NCBI RefSeq assembly: GCF_003850345.1
Contig: NZ_CP027707.1
Coordinates: forward strand, 1,240,001-1,304,000
Source: Pseudomonas chlororaphis subsp. piscium
GTDB taxonomy: Bacteria > Pseudomonadota > Gammaproteobacteria > Pseudomonadales > Pseudomonadaceae
Direction of reading: 5' to 3'
DNA: 64,000 bases
Positions 38,115-48,207 of this stretch are shown here, piece by piece. A model generated the notes under the pieces. The model worked only from the letters and a program-made list of their open reading frames with translations, made no database searches and was not told where the DNA came from. The number at the start of each line of letters is the position of its first letter. The first letter of the stretch is position 1. Made by a program: the position numbers and the translations under genes.

Positions 38115-40447
38115 CCCCCGATCAAATGCGCGACGCCTCGCTGCTCGAACTCTTCAGCCTGGAAGCCGAAGCCCAGACCCAGGTGCTCAGTGCCGGCCTG
38201 CTGGCGCTGGAGCGCAATCCGACCCAGGCCGACCAGTTGGAAGCCTGCATGCGCGCCGCTCACTCGCTCAAGGGCGCGGCGCGGATCGTCGGGGTCGACG
38301 CCGGGGTCAGCGTGGCCCACGTAATGGAAGATTGCCTGGTCAGCGCCCAGGAAGGGCGGCTGTACCTGCGTCCCGAACATATCGATGCGCTGTTGCAGGG
38401 CACCGATTTGTTGATGCGCATCGCCACGCCGGGCAGCAGCCAGGTGGGTGAGCAGGACATTGCTGGCTACGTGGCGCTCATGGAGCAGTTGATCGGCTCG
38501 CCGGGCGCGGCGGCGGGCGTTGGCCTGCCCAGGGTCGAGCCGAGCCTGCCGCCCATGGCCGAGCTGCAGCTGCAAGCTCCGCGGGTCGAGCCCGAACCGC
38601 AGGTCCCGCCGTTCGAGCTGCCGCTGGAGCCCCTGCAGGAGACGCCGCTAGAGGCATCCGTGGCGACTCCGCAGAAGGGTAAGAAGCTCGCCGAGGGTGG
38701 TGAACGGGTATTGCGGGTCACGGCCGAACGCCTGAACAGCCTGCTGGATCTGTCGAGCAAGTCGCTGGTGGAAACCCAGCGCCTGAAGCCTTACCTGGCG
38801 GCCCTGCAGCGCCTCAAGCGCATGCAGAGCAACGGGCTGCGAGCATTGGAAAACCTCAATGGGCATCTCAAGGAGCAGGTGCTGGGCCTGGAGGCCCTCG
38901 AAGCCCTGGAAGATGCGCGGCGCCTGCTGGCGGAGTCCCAGCAGTTGCTGATCGAGAAAACCGCCGAGCTGGATGAGTTCGGCTGGCAGGCCAGCCAGCG
39001 TGCCCAGGTGCTCTACGACACCGCGTTGGCCTGTCGCATGCGGCCGTTCGCCGATGTGCTGGTGGGCCAGGTGCGGATGGTCCGCGACCTGGGGCGCAGC
39101 CTGGGCAAGCAGGTGCGCCTGGAAGTCGAGGGCGAGAAGACCCAGGTCGATCGCGACGTGCTGGAAAAACTCGAAGCGCCACTGACCCACCTGTTGCGCA
39201 ATGCAGTCGATCACGGCATCGAAACGCCCGAGCAGCGGCTGCTGGCGGGCAAGCCGGCCGAGGGCCTGATTCGCCTGCGCGCTTCGCACCAGGCCGGTCT
39301 GCTGGTGCTGGAACTCAGCGACGACGGCAACGGCGTCGACCTGGAGCGGGTGCGCCAGAGCATCGTCGAGCGCCAGCTGTCCCCGGCCGAGACCGCTGCC
39401 CAGTTGAGCGAAGAAGAACTGTTGACCTTCCTGTTCCTGCCGGGCTTCAGCCTGCGGGACAAGGTCACCGAGGTCTCCGGGCGCGGGGTCGGCCTGGACG
39501 CGGTGCAGCACATGGTGCGCCAGCTACGCGGCGCGGTGCAGCTGGAGCAGGTGGCGGGGCAGGGCAGTCGTTTCCACCTCGAAGTGCCGCTGACCCTGTC
39601 GGTGGTGCGCAGCCTGGTGGTGGAGGTCGGCGAAGAGGCCTACGCCTTCCCGCTGGCGCATATCGAACGCATGTGCGACCTGGAGCCCGACGATATTGTC
39701 CAGTTGGAAGGGCGCCAGCATTTCTGGCACGAAGGCCGCCATGTCGGCCTGGTCGCGGCCAGCCAGTTGCTGCAACGCCCGGCGGGGCAGAACAATGAAT
39801 CCACACTCAAGGTGGTGGTGATTCGCGAGCGCGACGCGGTCTATGGCGTGGCGGTCGAGCGTTTCATCGGCGAGCGGACCCTGGTGGTGCTGCCGCTGGA
39901 CGATCGCCTGGGCAAGGTCCAGGACATTTCCGCCGGGGCCTTGCTCGATGATGGCTCCGTGGTGCTGATCGTCGATGTCGAGGACATGCTGCGTTCGGTG
40001 GACAAGCTGCTCAATACCGGCCGCCTGGAGCGCATCGCCCGCCACAACCGCCATCAGGCCGAGACGGCGCGCAAGCGCATCCTGGTGGTCGACGACTCGC
40101 TCACCGTGCGTGAGCTGCAACGCAAGCTTTTGCTCAACCGTGGTTATGACGTAGCGGTCGCCGTCGACGGCATGGATGGCTGGAACGCCCTGCGTTCGGA
40201 AGACTTCGACCTGCTGATCACCGACATCGATATGCCCCGAATGGATGGGATTGAATTGGTCACACTCCTGCGCCGTGACAATCGCCTGCAGTCGTTGCCG
40301 GTGATGGTGGTTTCCTACAAGGATCGCGAAGAGGACCGGCGCCGTGGACTGGATGCCGGAGCCGACTATTATCTAGCCAAAGCCAGTTTCCATGATGACG
40401 CCCTGCTGGATGCGGTGGTGGAGCTGATTGGAGGAGCGCGGGCATGA
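38111..40447 (+). CDS. wspE: WspE, CheA-type histidine kinase with C-terminal receiver
   Basis: 778 residues. The HPt domain has the phosphorylatable His in AAHSLKGAARIVG (about residue 52). A linker, a dimerisation and HATPase domain (LLRNAVDHGIE, GRGVGLDAV), a CheW-like domain (about 500-630) and a receiver (VVDDSLTVRELQ, phospho-Asp in LITDIDMPRMDG) follow. It passes phosphate to WspR and WspF. It overlaps wspF by four bases. Confidence 0.96.
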   Translation: MTPDQMRDASLLELFSLEAEAQTQVLSAGLLALERNPTQADQLEACMRAAHSLKGAARIVGVDAGVSVAHVMEDCLVSAQEGRLYLRPEHIDALLQGTDLLMRIATPGSSQVGEQDIAGYVALMEQLIGSPGAAAGVGLPRVEPSLPPMAELQLQAPRVEPEPQVPPFELPLEPLQETPLEASVATPQKGKKLAEGGERVLRVTAERLNSLLDLSSKSLVETQRLKPYLAALQRLKRMQSNGLRALENLNGHLKEQVLGLEALEALEDARRLLAESQQLLIEKTAELDEFGWQASQRAQVLYDTALACRMRPFADVLVGQVRMVRDLGRSLGKQVRLEVEGEKTQVDRDVLEKLEAPLTHLLRNAVDHGIETPEQRLLAGKPAEGLIRLRASHQAGLLVLELSDDGNGVDLERVRQSIVERQLSPAETAAQLSEEELLTFLFLPGFSLRDKVTEVSGRGVGLDAVQHMVRQLRGAVQLEQVAGQGSRFHLEVPLTLSVVRSLVVEVGEEAYAFPLAHIERMCDLEPDDIVQLEGRQHFWHEGRHVGLVAASQLLQRPAGQNNESTLKVVVIRERDAVYGVAVERFIGERTLVVLPLDDRLGKVQDISAGALLDDGSVVLIVDVEDMLRSVDKLLNTGRLERIARHNRHQAETARKRILVVDDSLTVRELQRKLLLNRGYDVAVAVDGMDGWNALRSEDFDLLITDIDMPRMDGIELVTLLRRDNRLQSLPVMVVSYKDREEDRRRGLDAGADYYLAKASFHDDALLDAVVELIGGARA

Positions 40448-41457
40448 AAATCGCGATCGTCAATGACATGCCCATGGCCGTGGAGGCCCTGCGCCGGGCC
40501 CTGGCCTTCGAGCCCGCGCACGAAGTGGTGTGGGTCGCGACCAATGGCGCCGAGGCGGTCGAGTACTGCGCGAAGCTGACGCCCGACCTGATCCTGATGG
40601 ACCTGATCATGCCGGTGATGGACGGCGTGGAAGCGACCCGCCGGATCATGGCCGAAACCCCTTGCGCCATCGTGATCGTCACGGTGGACCGCCAGCAGAA
40701 CGTGCATCGGGTGTTCGAGGCCATGGGCCATGGCGCGCTGGACGTGGTCGACACACCGGCCCTGGGTGCCGGCAATGCGCAGGAAGCGGCGGCGCCCTTA
40801 TTGCGCAAGATCCTCAACATCGGCTGGCTGATCGGCCAGCAGCGCGGCAGCCACGTGCGTTCGGCGCCGGTGCCGATGCGCACCATGGCGCAACGCCAGG
40901 GCCTGGTGGCGATCGGTTCGTCCGCCGGTGGCCCGGCGGCGCTGGAAGTGCTGCTCAAGGGGTTGCCTGCCGATTTTCCGGCCGCCATCGTGCTGGTGCA
41001 GCACGTCGACCAGGTGTTTGCCGCGGGTATGGCTGAGTGGCTCAGCAGTGCTTCCGGGCTGAAGGTGCGCCTGGCCCGCGAAGGCGAGCCACCGCAGAGC
41101 GGTACGGTGCTGCTGGCCGGGACCAACCACCATATCCGGCTGTTGAAGAACGGCGCCCTGGCCTACACCGCCGAGCCGGTAAACGAGATCTATCGGCCAT
41201 CGATCGATGTGTTTTTTGAAAGCGTCGCCAGTTACTGGAATGGCGATGCGGTCGGCGTACTGCTGACCGGCATGGGCCGCGACGGCGCCCAGGGCCTGAA
41301 ACTGATGCGCGACCAAGGTTATCTGACCATCGCTCAGGACCAGAATAGTAGTGCGGTGTATGGCATGCCCAAGGCGGCCGCTGCCATCGACGCTGCCACA
41401 GAGATTCGCCCACTGGACAAGATCGCTCCACGATTGCTGGAGATATTTGCCAAATGA
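40444..41457 (+). CDS. wspF: WspF, CheB-type methylesterase
   Basis: 337 residues. The receiver (1-120) has its phospho-Asp in LILMDLIMPVMDG. The CheB esterase domain carries the catalytic Ser in IGSSAGGPAAL, His in VQHVDQVF and Asp in LTGMGRDGAQG. It removes methyl groups from WspA and damps the signal. Loss-of-function wspF mutants in other Pseudomonas form wrinkly high-c-di-GMP colonies. This copy looks intact. Confidence 0.96.
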   Translation: MKIAIVNDMPMAVEALRRALAFEPAHEVVWVATNGAEAVEYCAKLTPDLILMDLIMPVMDGVEATRRIMAETPCAIVIVTVDRQQNVHRVFEAMGHGALDVVDTPALGAGNAQEAAAPLLRKILNIGWLIGQQRGSHVRSAPVPMRTMAQRQGLVAIGSSAGGPAALEVLLKGLPADFPAAIVLVQHVDQVFAAGMAEWLSSASGLKVRLAREGEPPQSGTVLLAGTNHHIRLLKNGALAYTAEPVNEIYRPSIDVFFESVASYWNGDAVGVLLTGMGRDGAQGLKLMRDQGYLTIAQDQNSSAVYGMPKAAAAIDAATEIRPLDKIAPRLLEIFAK

Positions 41458-41505
41458 CCGACAAACGCAGCTGTCCTGGCCAGGTAGCAACTCAGGTGAC
41501 AACCC

Positions 41506-42507
41506 ATGAATGATTTACAGCTCGACGATTTTAAAACCGATGAAAATGCTGCGATGGTGCTGCTGGTCGACGACCAGGCAATGATCGGTGAGGCTGTGCG
41601 GCGTGGGTTGGCGAATGAAGAAAACATCGACTTCCACTTTTGTGCCGACCCGCACCAGGCCATTGCCCAGGCGATCCGCATCAAGCCGACGGTGATCCTG
41701 CAGGACCTGGTGATGCCGGGCCTGGACGGGTTGACGCTGGTGCGCGAGTACCGCAACCACCCGGCTACCCAGAACATTCCGATCATCGTGCTTTCGACCA
41801 AGGAAGACCCGCTGATCAAGAGTGCGGCCTTCGCGGCCGGGGCCAACGATTACCTGGTCAAGCTGCCGGACAACATCGAGCTGGTGGCGCGCATTCGCTA
41901 CCATTCGCGCTCCTACATGACCCTGTTGCAGCGGGATGCGGCCTATCGCGCGCTGCGGGTCAGCCAGCAGCAGCTGCTCGATACCAACCTGGTACTGCAG
42001 CGCCTGATGAACTCCGATGGCCTGACCGGCCTGTCCAACCGCCGGCATTTCGACGAGTACCTGGAGCTGGAGTGGCGCCGGGCAATGCGTGACCAGACCC
42101 AGTTGTCGCTGCTGATGATCGATGTCGATTACTTCAAGTCCTACAACGACAATTTCGGTCATCTGGAAGGCGATGAAGCCCTGCGCAAGGTGGCGACGGC
42201 GATCCGCGAGGCCAGCAGCCGACCGTCGGATTTACCGGCGCGTTATGGCGGGGAGGAGTTCGCCCTGGTACTGCCGAACACCTCGCCCGGCGGGGCGCGG
42301 CTGGTGGCCGAGAAACTGCGCCAGACCGTGGCCGCCCTGAAGATTCCGCATATCGCGCCGACCGAAGGGGCCAGCCTGACCATCAGCATCGGCCTGTCCA
42401 CCATGACGCCGCAGCCGAGCACCAGTTGCCGGCAATTGATCTCGGCCGCCGACAAAGGCCTGTATCTGGCCAAGCACAATGGTCGCAATCAGGTGGGGAT
42501 CGAGTGA
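41506..42507 (+). CDS. wspR: WspR, response regulator diguanylate cyclase
   Basis: 333 residues. The receiver has acidic residues in VDDQAM, Asp in [11 protein letters not shown] and Lys in LVKLPDN. A coiled helix links it to the GGDEF domain, with active-site GGEEF in [12 protein letters not shown] and the inhibitory RxxD (RPSD) five residues before it, so product feedback should operate. Phosphorylated WspR makes c-di-GMP. It lies 48 bases after wspF and is the last gene of the operon. Confidence 0.96.
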   Translation: MNDLQLDDFKTDENAAMVLLVDDQAMIGEAVRRGLANEENIDFHFCADPHQAIAQAIRIKPTVILQDLVMPGLDGLTLVREYRNHPATQNIPIIVLSTKEDPLIKSAAFAAGANDYLVKLPDNIELVARIRYHSRSYMTLLQRDAAYRALRVSQQQLLDTNLVLQRLMNSDGLTGLSNRRHFDEYLELEWRRAMRDQTQLSLLMIDVDYFKSYNDNFGHLEGDEALRKVATAIREASSRPSDLPARYGGEEFALVLPNTSPGGARLVAEKLRQTVAALKIPHIAPTEGASLTISIGLSTMTPQPSTSCRQLISAADKGLYLAKHNGRNQVGIE

Positions 42508-42615
42508 AAAAAACCACCACCGCGGGGGCCTAAAGCCGCCAGGCGGGCTGCCGCGCCAGCTTGATTACGTTATACTCGCCGGCTTTCAAAAGTTCGCCAA
42601 CGAGTGCTGCCTGCC

Positions 42616-43711
42616 ATGGAAATCAACCCGATCCTTAACACTATCAAGGACCTGTCCGAGCGCTCCGAAACTATTCGGGGGTATCTTTGACTACGATCAA
42701 AAGCATGAGCGTCTGACCGAAGTCAATCGCGAGCTTGAAGATCCGAACGTCTGGAACAAACCTGAATACGCCCAGGAACTGGGCCGCGAACGTGCTGCGC
42801 TGGCGCAGATCGTCGAGACCCTGGACGAGTTGTCCGGTGGCCTGGCCGATTGCCGCGATCTGCTGGACATGGCCGTCGAAGAGAACGATGAAGGCACAGT
42901 GGGCGATGTGGTCGCCGAACTGACCCGTCTCGACGAAGCCCTGGCCAAGCTGGAATTCCGTCGCATGTTCAGCGGCGAGATGGACATGAACAACGCCTAC
43001 CTGGACATCCAGGCCGGCTCCGGCGGCACCGAAGCCCAGGACTGGGCCAACATCCTGCTGCGCATGTACCTGCGCTGGGCCTCCAAGCGTGGCTTCGACG
43101 CCACCATCATGGAGCTGTCCGAAGGCGAAGTCGCCGGCATCAAGGGCGCCACCGTGCACATCAAGGGCGAGTACGCCTTTGGCTGGCTGCGCACCGAGAT
43201 CGGCGTGCACCGCCTGGTGCGCAAGAGCCCGTTCGACTCCGGCGCCCGCCGCCACACCTCGTTCTCGGCCGTGTTCGTGTCGCCCGAGATCGACGACAAG
43301 GTGGAAATCGAGATCAACCCGGCCGACCTGCGGATCGACACCTACCGTTCCTCCGGTGCCGGTGGTCAGCACGTAAACACCACCGACTCGGCTGTACGTA
43401 TCACCCACGTACCGACCAACACCGTGGTCAGCTGCCAGAACGAACGATCCCAGCACGCCAACAAGGACACCGCCATGAAGATGCTGCGGGCCCGGTTGTA
43501 CGAGCAGGAGATCCAGAAGCGCAACGCCGCTTCCCAGGCGCTGGAGGACAGCAAGTCCGACATCGGCTGGGGTCACCAGATCCGCTCCTACGTGCTCGAT
43601 GCCTCGCGGATCAAGGATCTGCGTACCAACATCGAACGCAGTGACTGCGACAAGGTGCTCGACGGCGACATCGACGAATACCTGGTGGCCAGCCTGAAAT
43701 CGGGGCTGTAA
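42616..43711 (+). CDS. prfB: peptide chain release factor 2, made by programmed +1 frameshift
   Basis: The ATG at 42616 reads 24 codons to CTT, then an in-frame TGA at 42688-42690. Skipping base 42688 restores the frame (GAC TAC GAT) and gives a 364-residue RF2. The slippery site CGG-GGG-TAT-CTT-TGA-C matches the known autoregulatory shift. The catalytic GGQ is in [10 protein letters not shown], and the stop-recognition SPF in [10 protein letters not shown]2 reads TGA and TAA, so low RF2 favours the shift and more RF2. It is not a pseudogene. Confidence 0.97.
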
Positions 43712-43743
43712 GCCGCGACACCCATGCCGCGGGCACGGCGCGC

Positions 43744-43771
43744 TTCTGTAGGAGCGAGGCTGGCCCGCGAT
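43744..43771. repeat. single REP element between prfB and lysS
   Basis: TTCTGTAGGAGCGAGGCTGG followed by CCCGCGA, one half of the usual pair. It lies 32 bases after the prfB stop. Confidence 0.75.
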
Positions 43772-43821
43772 CCCTTGCCACAGGCAAGGGGCAACGAACC
43801 TGTGATGGAAATTTTAAAGAC

Positions 43822-45321
43822 ATGAGCGACCTACAACTCGACCAGGCCCTGCAACAGGAAGAAAACACCCTGATCGCCCTGCGCAAGGAAAAGCTTGCTG
43901 CCGAGCGCGCCAAGGGTCAGGCTTTCCCCAACGACTTCCGCCGCGACAACTACTGCAACGACCTGCAGAAACAGTACGCGGACAAGACCAAGGAAGAGCT
44001 GGCCGAGGCGGCGATTCCGGTCAAGGTTGCCGGTCGCATCATGCTCAACCGTGGTTCGTTCATGGTGATCCAGGACATGACCGGGCGTATCCAGGTCTAC
44101 GTCAACCGCAAGACCCTGCCGGAAGAGACCCTGAACGCGGTCAAGACCTGGGACCTGGGCGACATCATCGCCGCCGAAGGCACCCTGGCCCGTTCCGGCA
44201 AGGGCGACCTGTACGTCGAAATGACTAACGTGCGCCTGCTGACCAAGTCGCTGCGCCCGCTGCCGGACAAGCATCACGGCCTGACCGACACCGAGCAGCG
44301 CTATCGCCAGCGCTACGTCGACCTGATCGTCAACGAAGACGTACGCGAAACCTTCCGCGTGCGTTCCCAGGTCATCGCCCACATCCGCAGCTTCCTGATG
44401 AAGCGTGACTTCCTGGAAGTGGAAACGCCGATGCTGCAGACCATTCCTGGCGGCGCGGCGGCCAAGCCGTTCGAGACCCACCACAACGCCCTGGACATGG
44501 AAATGTTCCTGCGTATCGCCCCGGAGCTGTATCTGAAACGTCTGGTGGTCGGTGGTTTCGAGAAAGTGTTCGAGATCAACCGCAACTTCCGTAACGAAGG
44601 CGTTTCGACCCGGCACAACCCTGAATTCACCATGTTGGAGTTCTACCAGGCCTACGCCGACTACGAAGACAACATGGACCTGACCGAAGAACTGTTCCGC
44701 GAACTGGCGCAACTGGTCCTGGGCAGCACCGACGTGCCGTACGGCGACAAGGTGTTCCACTTCGGCGAGCCGTTCGTGCGCCTGTCGGTGTTCGATTCGA
44801 TCCTCAAGTACAACCCCGAGCTGACCGCCGATGACCTGAACGACATCGACAAGGCTCGCGCCATCGCCAAGAAAGCCGGTGCCAAGGTGCTCGGCTTCGA
44901 AGGCCTGGGCAAGCTGCAGGTGATGATTTTCGAAGAGCTGGTCGAGCATAAGCTGGAGCAGCCGCACTTCATTACCCAGTACCCGTTCGAAGTCTCGCCG
45001 CTGGCCCGTCGCAACGACGAGAACCCGAACGTGACCGACCGTTTCGAGCTGTTCATCGGTGGTCGTGAAATCGCCAACGCCTACTCTGAGTTGAACGACG
45101 CGGAAGACCAGGCCGAGCGTTTCATGGCCCAGGTGGCCGACAAGGACGCCGGTGACGACGAAGCCATGCACTACGATGCCGACTTCGTTCGCGCCCTGGA
45201 GTACGGCATGCCGCCGACCGCCGGTGAAGGTATCGGCATCGACCGCCTGGTGATGCTGCTGACCAACTCCCCGTCGATCCGCGACGTGATCCTGTTCCCG
45301 CACATGCGGCCGCAAGCGTAA
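43822..45321 (+). CDS. lysS: lysyl-tRNA synthetase (class II)
   Basis: 499 residues. The N-terminal OB-fold anticodon-binding domain (about 60-170) is followed by the class II core. Motif 1 lies near [19 protein letters not shown], motif 2 near [20 protein letters not shown], and motif 3 is [20 protein letters not shown]. It charges tRNA-Lys. It follows prfB, as in many proteobacteria. A terminator follows. Confidence 0.97.
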   Translation: MSDLQLDQALQQEENTLIALRKEKLAAERAKGQAFPNDFRRDNYCNDLQKQYADKTKEELAEAAIPVKVAGRIMLNRGSFMVIQDMTGRIQVYVNRKTLPEETLNAVKTWDLGDIIAAEGTLARSGKGDLYVEMTNVRLLTKSLRPLPDKHHGLTDTEQRYRQRYVDLIVNEDVRETFRVRSQVIAHIRSFLMKRDFLEVETPMLQTIPGGAAAKPFETHHNALDMEMFLRIAPELYLKRLVVGGFEKVFEINRNFRNEGVSTRHNPEFTMLEFYQAYADYEDNMDLTEELFRELAQLVLGSTDVPYGDKVFHFGEPFVRLSVFDSILKYNPELTADDLNDIDKARAIAKKAGAKVLGFEGLGKLQVMIFEELVEHKLEQPHFITQYPFEVSPLARRNDENPNVTDRFELFIGGREIANAYSELNDAEDQAERFMAQVADKDAGDDEAMHYDADFVRALEYGMPPTAGEGIGIDRLVMLLTNSPSIRDVILFPHMRPQA

Positions 45322-45332
45322 ATATGTTGAAT

Positions 45333-45362
45333 AAAAAGCCGCCGCTAACAGGCGGCTTTTTA
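45333..45362 (+). terminator. Rho-independent terminator after lysS
   Basis: AAAAAGCCGCC / GGCGGCTTTTT with a short loop (GCTAACA). Confidence 0.93.
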
Positions 45363-45421
45363 TTGTCTGTGTGGCACTGACGTACTGCTTTTTTCATTTT
45401 TATGTGAGAGGAATACCTGTC

Positions 45422-46138
45422 GTGAACCGTGCAATTGCTCAAGAAGGTGCAGCTGGCATCGCCACTGCGGTCGCTGAAAGTGTTCAGTACCAGGGTCGCA
45501 AGGCCAGCCGACAGGGCAGTGAGCAACGTCGCCAGGATATTCTCGACGCGGCCATGCGCATTGTCGTGCGCGATGGCGTGCGGGCTGTGCGCCATCGCGC
45601 GGTAGCCGCCGAAGCCGGTGTGCCGCTGTCGGCCACCACCTACTACTTCAAGGATATCGATGACCTGCTCACCGATACCTTCGCCCAATACGTCGAGCGC
45701 AGCGCCGCCTTCATGGCCAAGCTCTGGGCCAACAACGAGGGCTTGCTGCGGGAAATGGTCGCCTATGGCGATGGCAGCCCGGAATCCCGTGCGCAACTGG
45801 CCGATGACATTGCCCGCCTGACCGCCGACTACGTGCAGCGCCAACTGCACAACCGCCGCGAGCATCTGATGGCCGAACAGGCGTTTCGCCAGGAAGCGCT
45901 GCTCAACCCGCGCCTGGCGCTGCTGGTGCGTTCCCACCAGCAGATCCTGCTGCACGGTACTTGCCAGTTTTTCCAGGTATTGGGTTCCCGCGAGCCGCAA
46001 CAGGATGCCAAAGTGTTGACGTCTATAATCGGACGGATGGAATATCAGGGCCTGCTCAACGGGGCAGAGCCTCAGGCCGACGAAGACATGCTGGGCATTC
46101 TTACTCGGTACATGCACCTGGTTCTGGCCTCGGTGTGA
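45422..46138 (+). CDS. TetR-family transcriptional regulator
   Basis: 238 residues from a GTG at 45422 with AGAGGA upstream. The helix-turn-helix (about 40-85) reads ILDAAMRIVVRDGVRAVRHRAVAAEAGVPLSATTYYFKD. A regulator lies at this place next to lysS in P. aeruginosa as well. The C-terminal domain gives no hint of ligand. The downstream gene lies 63 bases away in the same direction. Confidence 0.88.
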   Translation: MNRAIAQEGAAGIATAVAESVQYQGRKASRQGSEQRRQDILDAAMRIVVRDGVRAVRHRAVAAEAGVPLSATTYYFKDIDDLLTDTFAQYVERSAAFMAKLWANNEGLLREMVAYGDGSPESRAQLADDIARLTADYVQRQLHNRREHLMAEQAFRQEALLNPRLALLVRSHQQILLHGTCQFFQVLGSREPQQDAKVLTSIIGRMEYQGLLNGAEPQADEDMLGILTRYMHLVLASV

Positions 46139-46201
46139 TCCGCCTGCCCGAACGCAGGCTTCGCCAGCGGTTACCGGTCGACTGCTGATAGGGAGTGTTG
46201 A

Positions 46202-46747
46202 ATGAAAGCCTGGCGTGTTGTGATCGCCTTGTCGTTCCTGCTGCTCAGTGGCTGCCTGGTGTCCTTCAAGGAACCCTTGCCGGCCGATCAGGCAGCGCCC
46301 GCGGCGTTGCTGGGCAAATGGACCAGCAAGAATGCCTGGGGCGAACCGCTCACCCTGCAGCTGAGCCGCACCGGCAACAACCGCTACAAGGCCGTCACTT
46401 CCGTCAAGGCCAGGCCGCAACAGCACGATACTTACGAATTTACCGTGTCCCGCCATGGCAGCCGCTGGTATCTCTCGGCGGCTGTGCCCCAGGCGCTCGG
46501 TGGGCACTTCACCATCGCCGGTTTCGAGTTGACCGACGAACACGAACTGGTGCTCTACCAGCTCGATCTCGAGCAGATCAATCAGGCCCGCGGGCAGAAC
46601 GCCCTGCGGGGCGAGCCGTTCGACACCAAGGACGGCGAGGGCGTGCTGATCGACAGCGCGCTGCCACAGGTTTTCGCCTATCTGGACGACCCCGCCAACT
46701 CCGACGTGTTCGTCGAGGCGGCGCGCTTCCAGCGGGCGGGCAAGTAA
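46202..46747 (+). CDS. putative lipoprotein of unknown function
   Basis: 181 residues. The lipobox is LLLSGC (Cys at about 17), then a small beta-rich domain (LLGKWTSKNAWGEPLTLQLSRTGNNRYKAV, resembling lipocalin-like sheets). It is probably in the outer or inner membrane facing the periplasm. It precedes the QEGLA gene by 32 bases, so the two are likely cotranscribed. Confidence 0.8.
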   Translation: MKAWRVVIALSFLLLSGCLVSFKEPLPADQAAPAALLGKWTSKNAWGEPLTLQLSRTGNNRYKAVTSVKARPQQHDTYEFTVSRHGSRWYLSAAVPQALGGHFTIAGFELTDEHELVLYQLDLEQINQARGQNALRGEPFDTKDGEGVLIDSALPQVFAYLDDPANSDVFVEAARFQRAGK

Positions 46748-46779
46748 ACGCAGTACAGACGTTTTAACAGGAGTTTGTG

Positions 46780-48057
46780 GTGGACGATTACCAGCAGACG
46801 ATACGCACCTTGTCCGATCGCATTGTGCTGGCACAGACGCCGATCCGCGTACTGGATGCGGTGAAATGGGATGACAACATCCGCAAAGGTTTCCTCAAGG
46901 CCAAGGGCAAGGAAATGCCGGCGGTGGACCGCGCCTATTACGAAGGCCGGGCGCTGTCTTTCGATTCCAGCGCGGTGAAGCTGGAGTTCCAGAACATCGA
47001 GCGTGACATCACCCGGCAACTGGGCCAGTTCAACCCGGTGGGGCAGATCATGCGGCGCATGTGCAAGGAGTACCGCATGGTGGTGCGGATGCTCGAGGCC
47101 CGTGGCACCGAGGATTTCGGGCTGATTTCCCAGGAACTCTACGGCGCGGCCTCCGACGCCTTTCATGCCGGCGACCCGACCCTGGCCGACCTGGGCCTGA
47201 TGCTCTCGGATTACCTGAACAACATCGACGGCCGTGGCGACCTCAAGGACGAACCCAAGACCCTGAGCGCCAAGGAAGCCGTCAACCTGCTGCAAAGCCG
47301 GCTGAACAAGGTGTTCGGCGAGGCCGAGGAAACCATCCGGGTCTTCGAGTCCGACGGCATAGTCGCGGACGCGGCGGCCGGCGCCGACTACATCAAGATC
47401 CGCGCCGACGCCATGTTCAACGAGCGCGATGTGCGGGCCCTGGAAGTCCATGAAGGCCTGGTGCACGTGGGCACCACCCTCAACGGCCTGAACCAGCCGA
47501 TCTGCACCTTCCTGTCCAAGGGCCCGCCCTCGTCGACCGTGACCCAGGAAGGCCTAGCGATCCTGATGGAGATCATCACCTTTGCCTCCTACCCGAGCCG
47601 TCTGCGCAAGCTGACCAACCGCACCCGCGCCATTCACATGGTGGAAGAGGGCGCGGACTTCATGCAGGTGTTCGAGTTCTTCCGCGAGCAGGGTTTCGAA
47701 ATGGCCGAAAGCTATGGCAACGCCAGCCGGGTGTTCCGCGGTTCGGTGCCGACGGGCCTGCCATTCACCAAAGACTTGTCCTACCTCAAGGGCTTCATCA
47801 TGGTTTACAACTACATTCAGTTGGCCGTGCGCAAGGGCAAGCTCGAGCAGGTGCCTTTGCTGTTCTGCGGCAAGACCACCCTGGAGGACATGCGTACCCT
47901 ACGGCAGTTGGTGGACGAAGGCCTGGTGGTGCCGCCCAAGTACCTGCCGGACCAGTTCCGCGACATGAACGCGCTGTCGGCCTGGATGTGCTTCTCCAAC
48001 TTCCTCAATCACCTGAGCCTGGACCGGATCGAGGCGGATTACTCCAACATCCTTTGA
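46780..48057 (+). CDS. QEGLA/DUF1704 family protein, putative zinc peptidase
   Basis: 425 residues from the GTG at 46780 (a second GTG is at 46777; AGGAG ends at 46773). It contains VHEGLVHVGTTLNGL, an HExxxH-type motif, and TQEGLAILMEI, the motif that names the family, about 30 residues later. In the animal relatives (MATCAP type) these two motifs give the zinc ligands and catalytic Glu. Bacterial members are labelled flavohemoglobin expression-modulating, which is only loosely supported. No signal peptide. Confidence 0.85.
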   Translation: MDDYQQTIRTLSDRIVLAQTPIRVLDAVKWDDNIRKGFLKAKGKEMPAVDRAYYEGRALSFDSSAVKLEFQNIERDITRQLGQFNPVGQIMRRMCKEYRMVVRMLEARGTEDFGLISQELYGAASDAFHAGDPTLADLGLMLSDYLNNIDGRGDLKDEPKTLSAKEAVNLLQSRLNKVFGEAEETIRVFESDGIVADAAAGADYIKIRADAMFNERDVRALEVHEGLVHVGTTLNGLNQPICTFLSKGPPSSTVTQEGLAILMEIITFASYPSRLRKLTNRTRAIHMVEEGADFMQVFEFFREQGFEMAESYGNASRVFRGSVPTGLPFTKDLSYLKGFIMVYNYIQLAVRKGKLEQVPLLFCGKTTLEDMRTLRQLVDEGLVVPPKYLPDQFRDMNALSAWMCFSNFLNHLSLDRIEADYSNIL

Positions 48058-48063
48058 CGCATA

Positions 48064-48173
48064 CCTGTAGGAGCGGCCGGTCGACGTTCGATTGCCCGCG
48101 ATAAAGGCGCCGCGGTTTTTCTGCATCACCGCATCGTTGGTTATCGCGGGCAAGCCTCGCTCCTGCAGCAGTA
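48064..48173. repeat. BIME with one diverged arm
   Basis: CCTGTAGGAGCGGCCGGTCG (with CGACGTTCGATTGCCCGCGAT) and a reverse copy ATCGCGGGCAAGCCTCGCTC with CTGCAG, in the gap between the QEGLA gene and the hydrolase gene. The first arm has an insertion of about 12 bases. Confidence 0.8.
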
Positions 48174-48207
48174 TCCTTTTCACCCCCTGTCGCGAGGCTT
48201 CAAACGG

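Noticed and set aside
42616..42690. prfB read as a pseudogene because of an early TGA
   Set aside because: The TGA sits in the known programmed frameshift context and the rest of the gene is intact.
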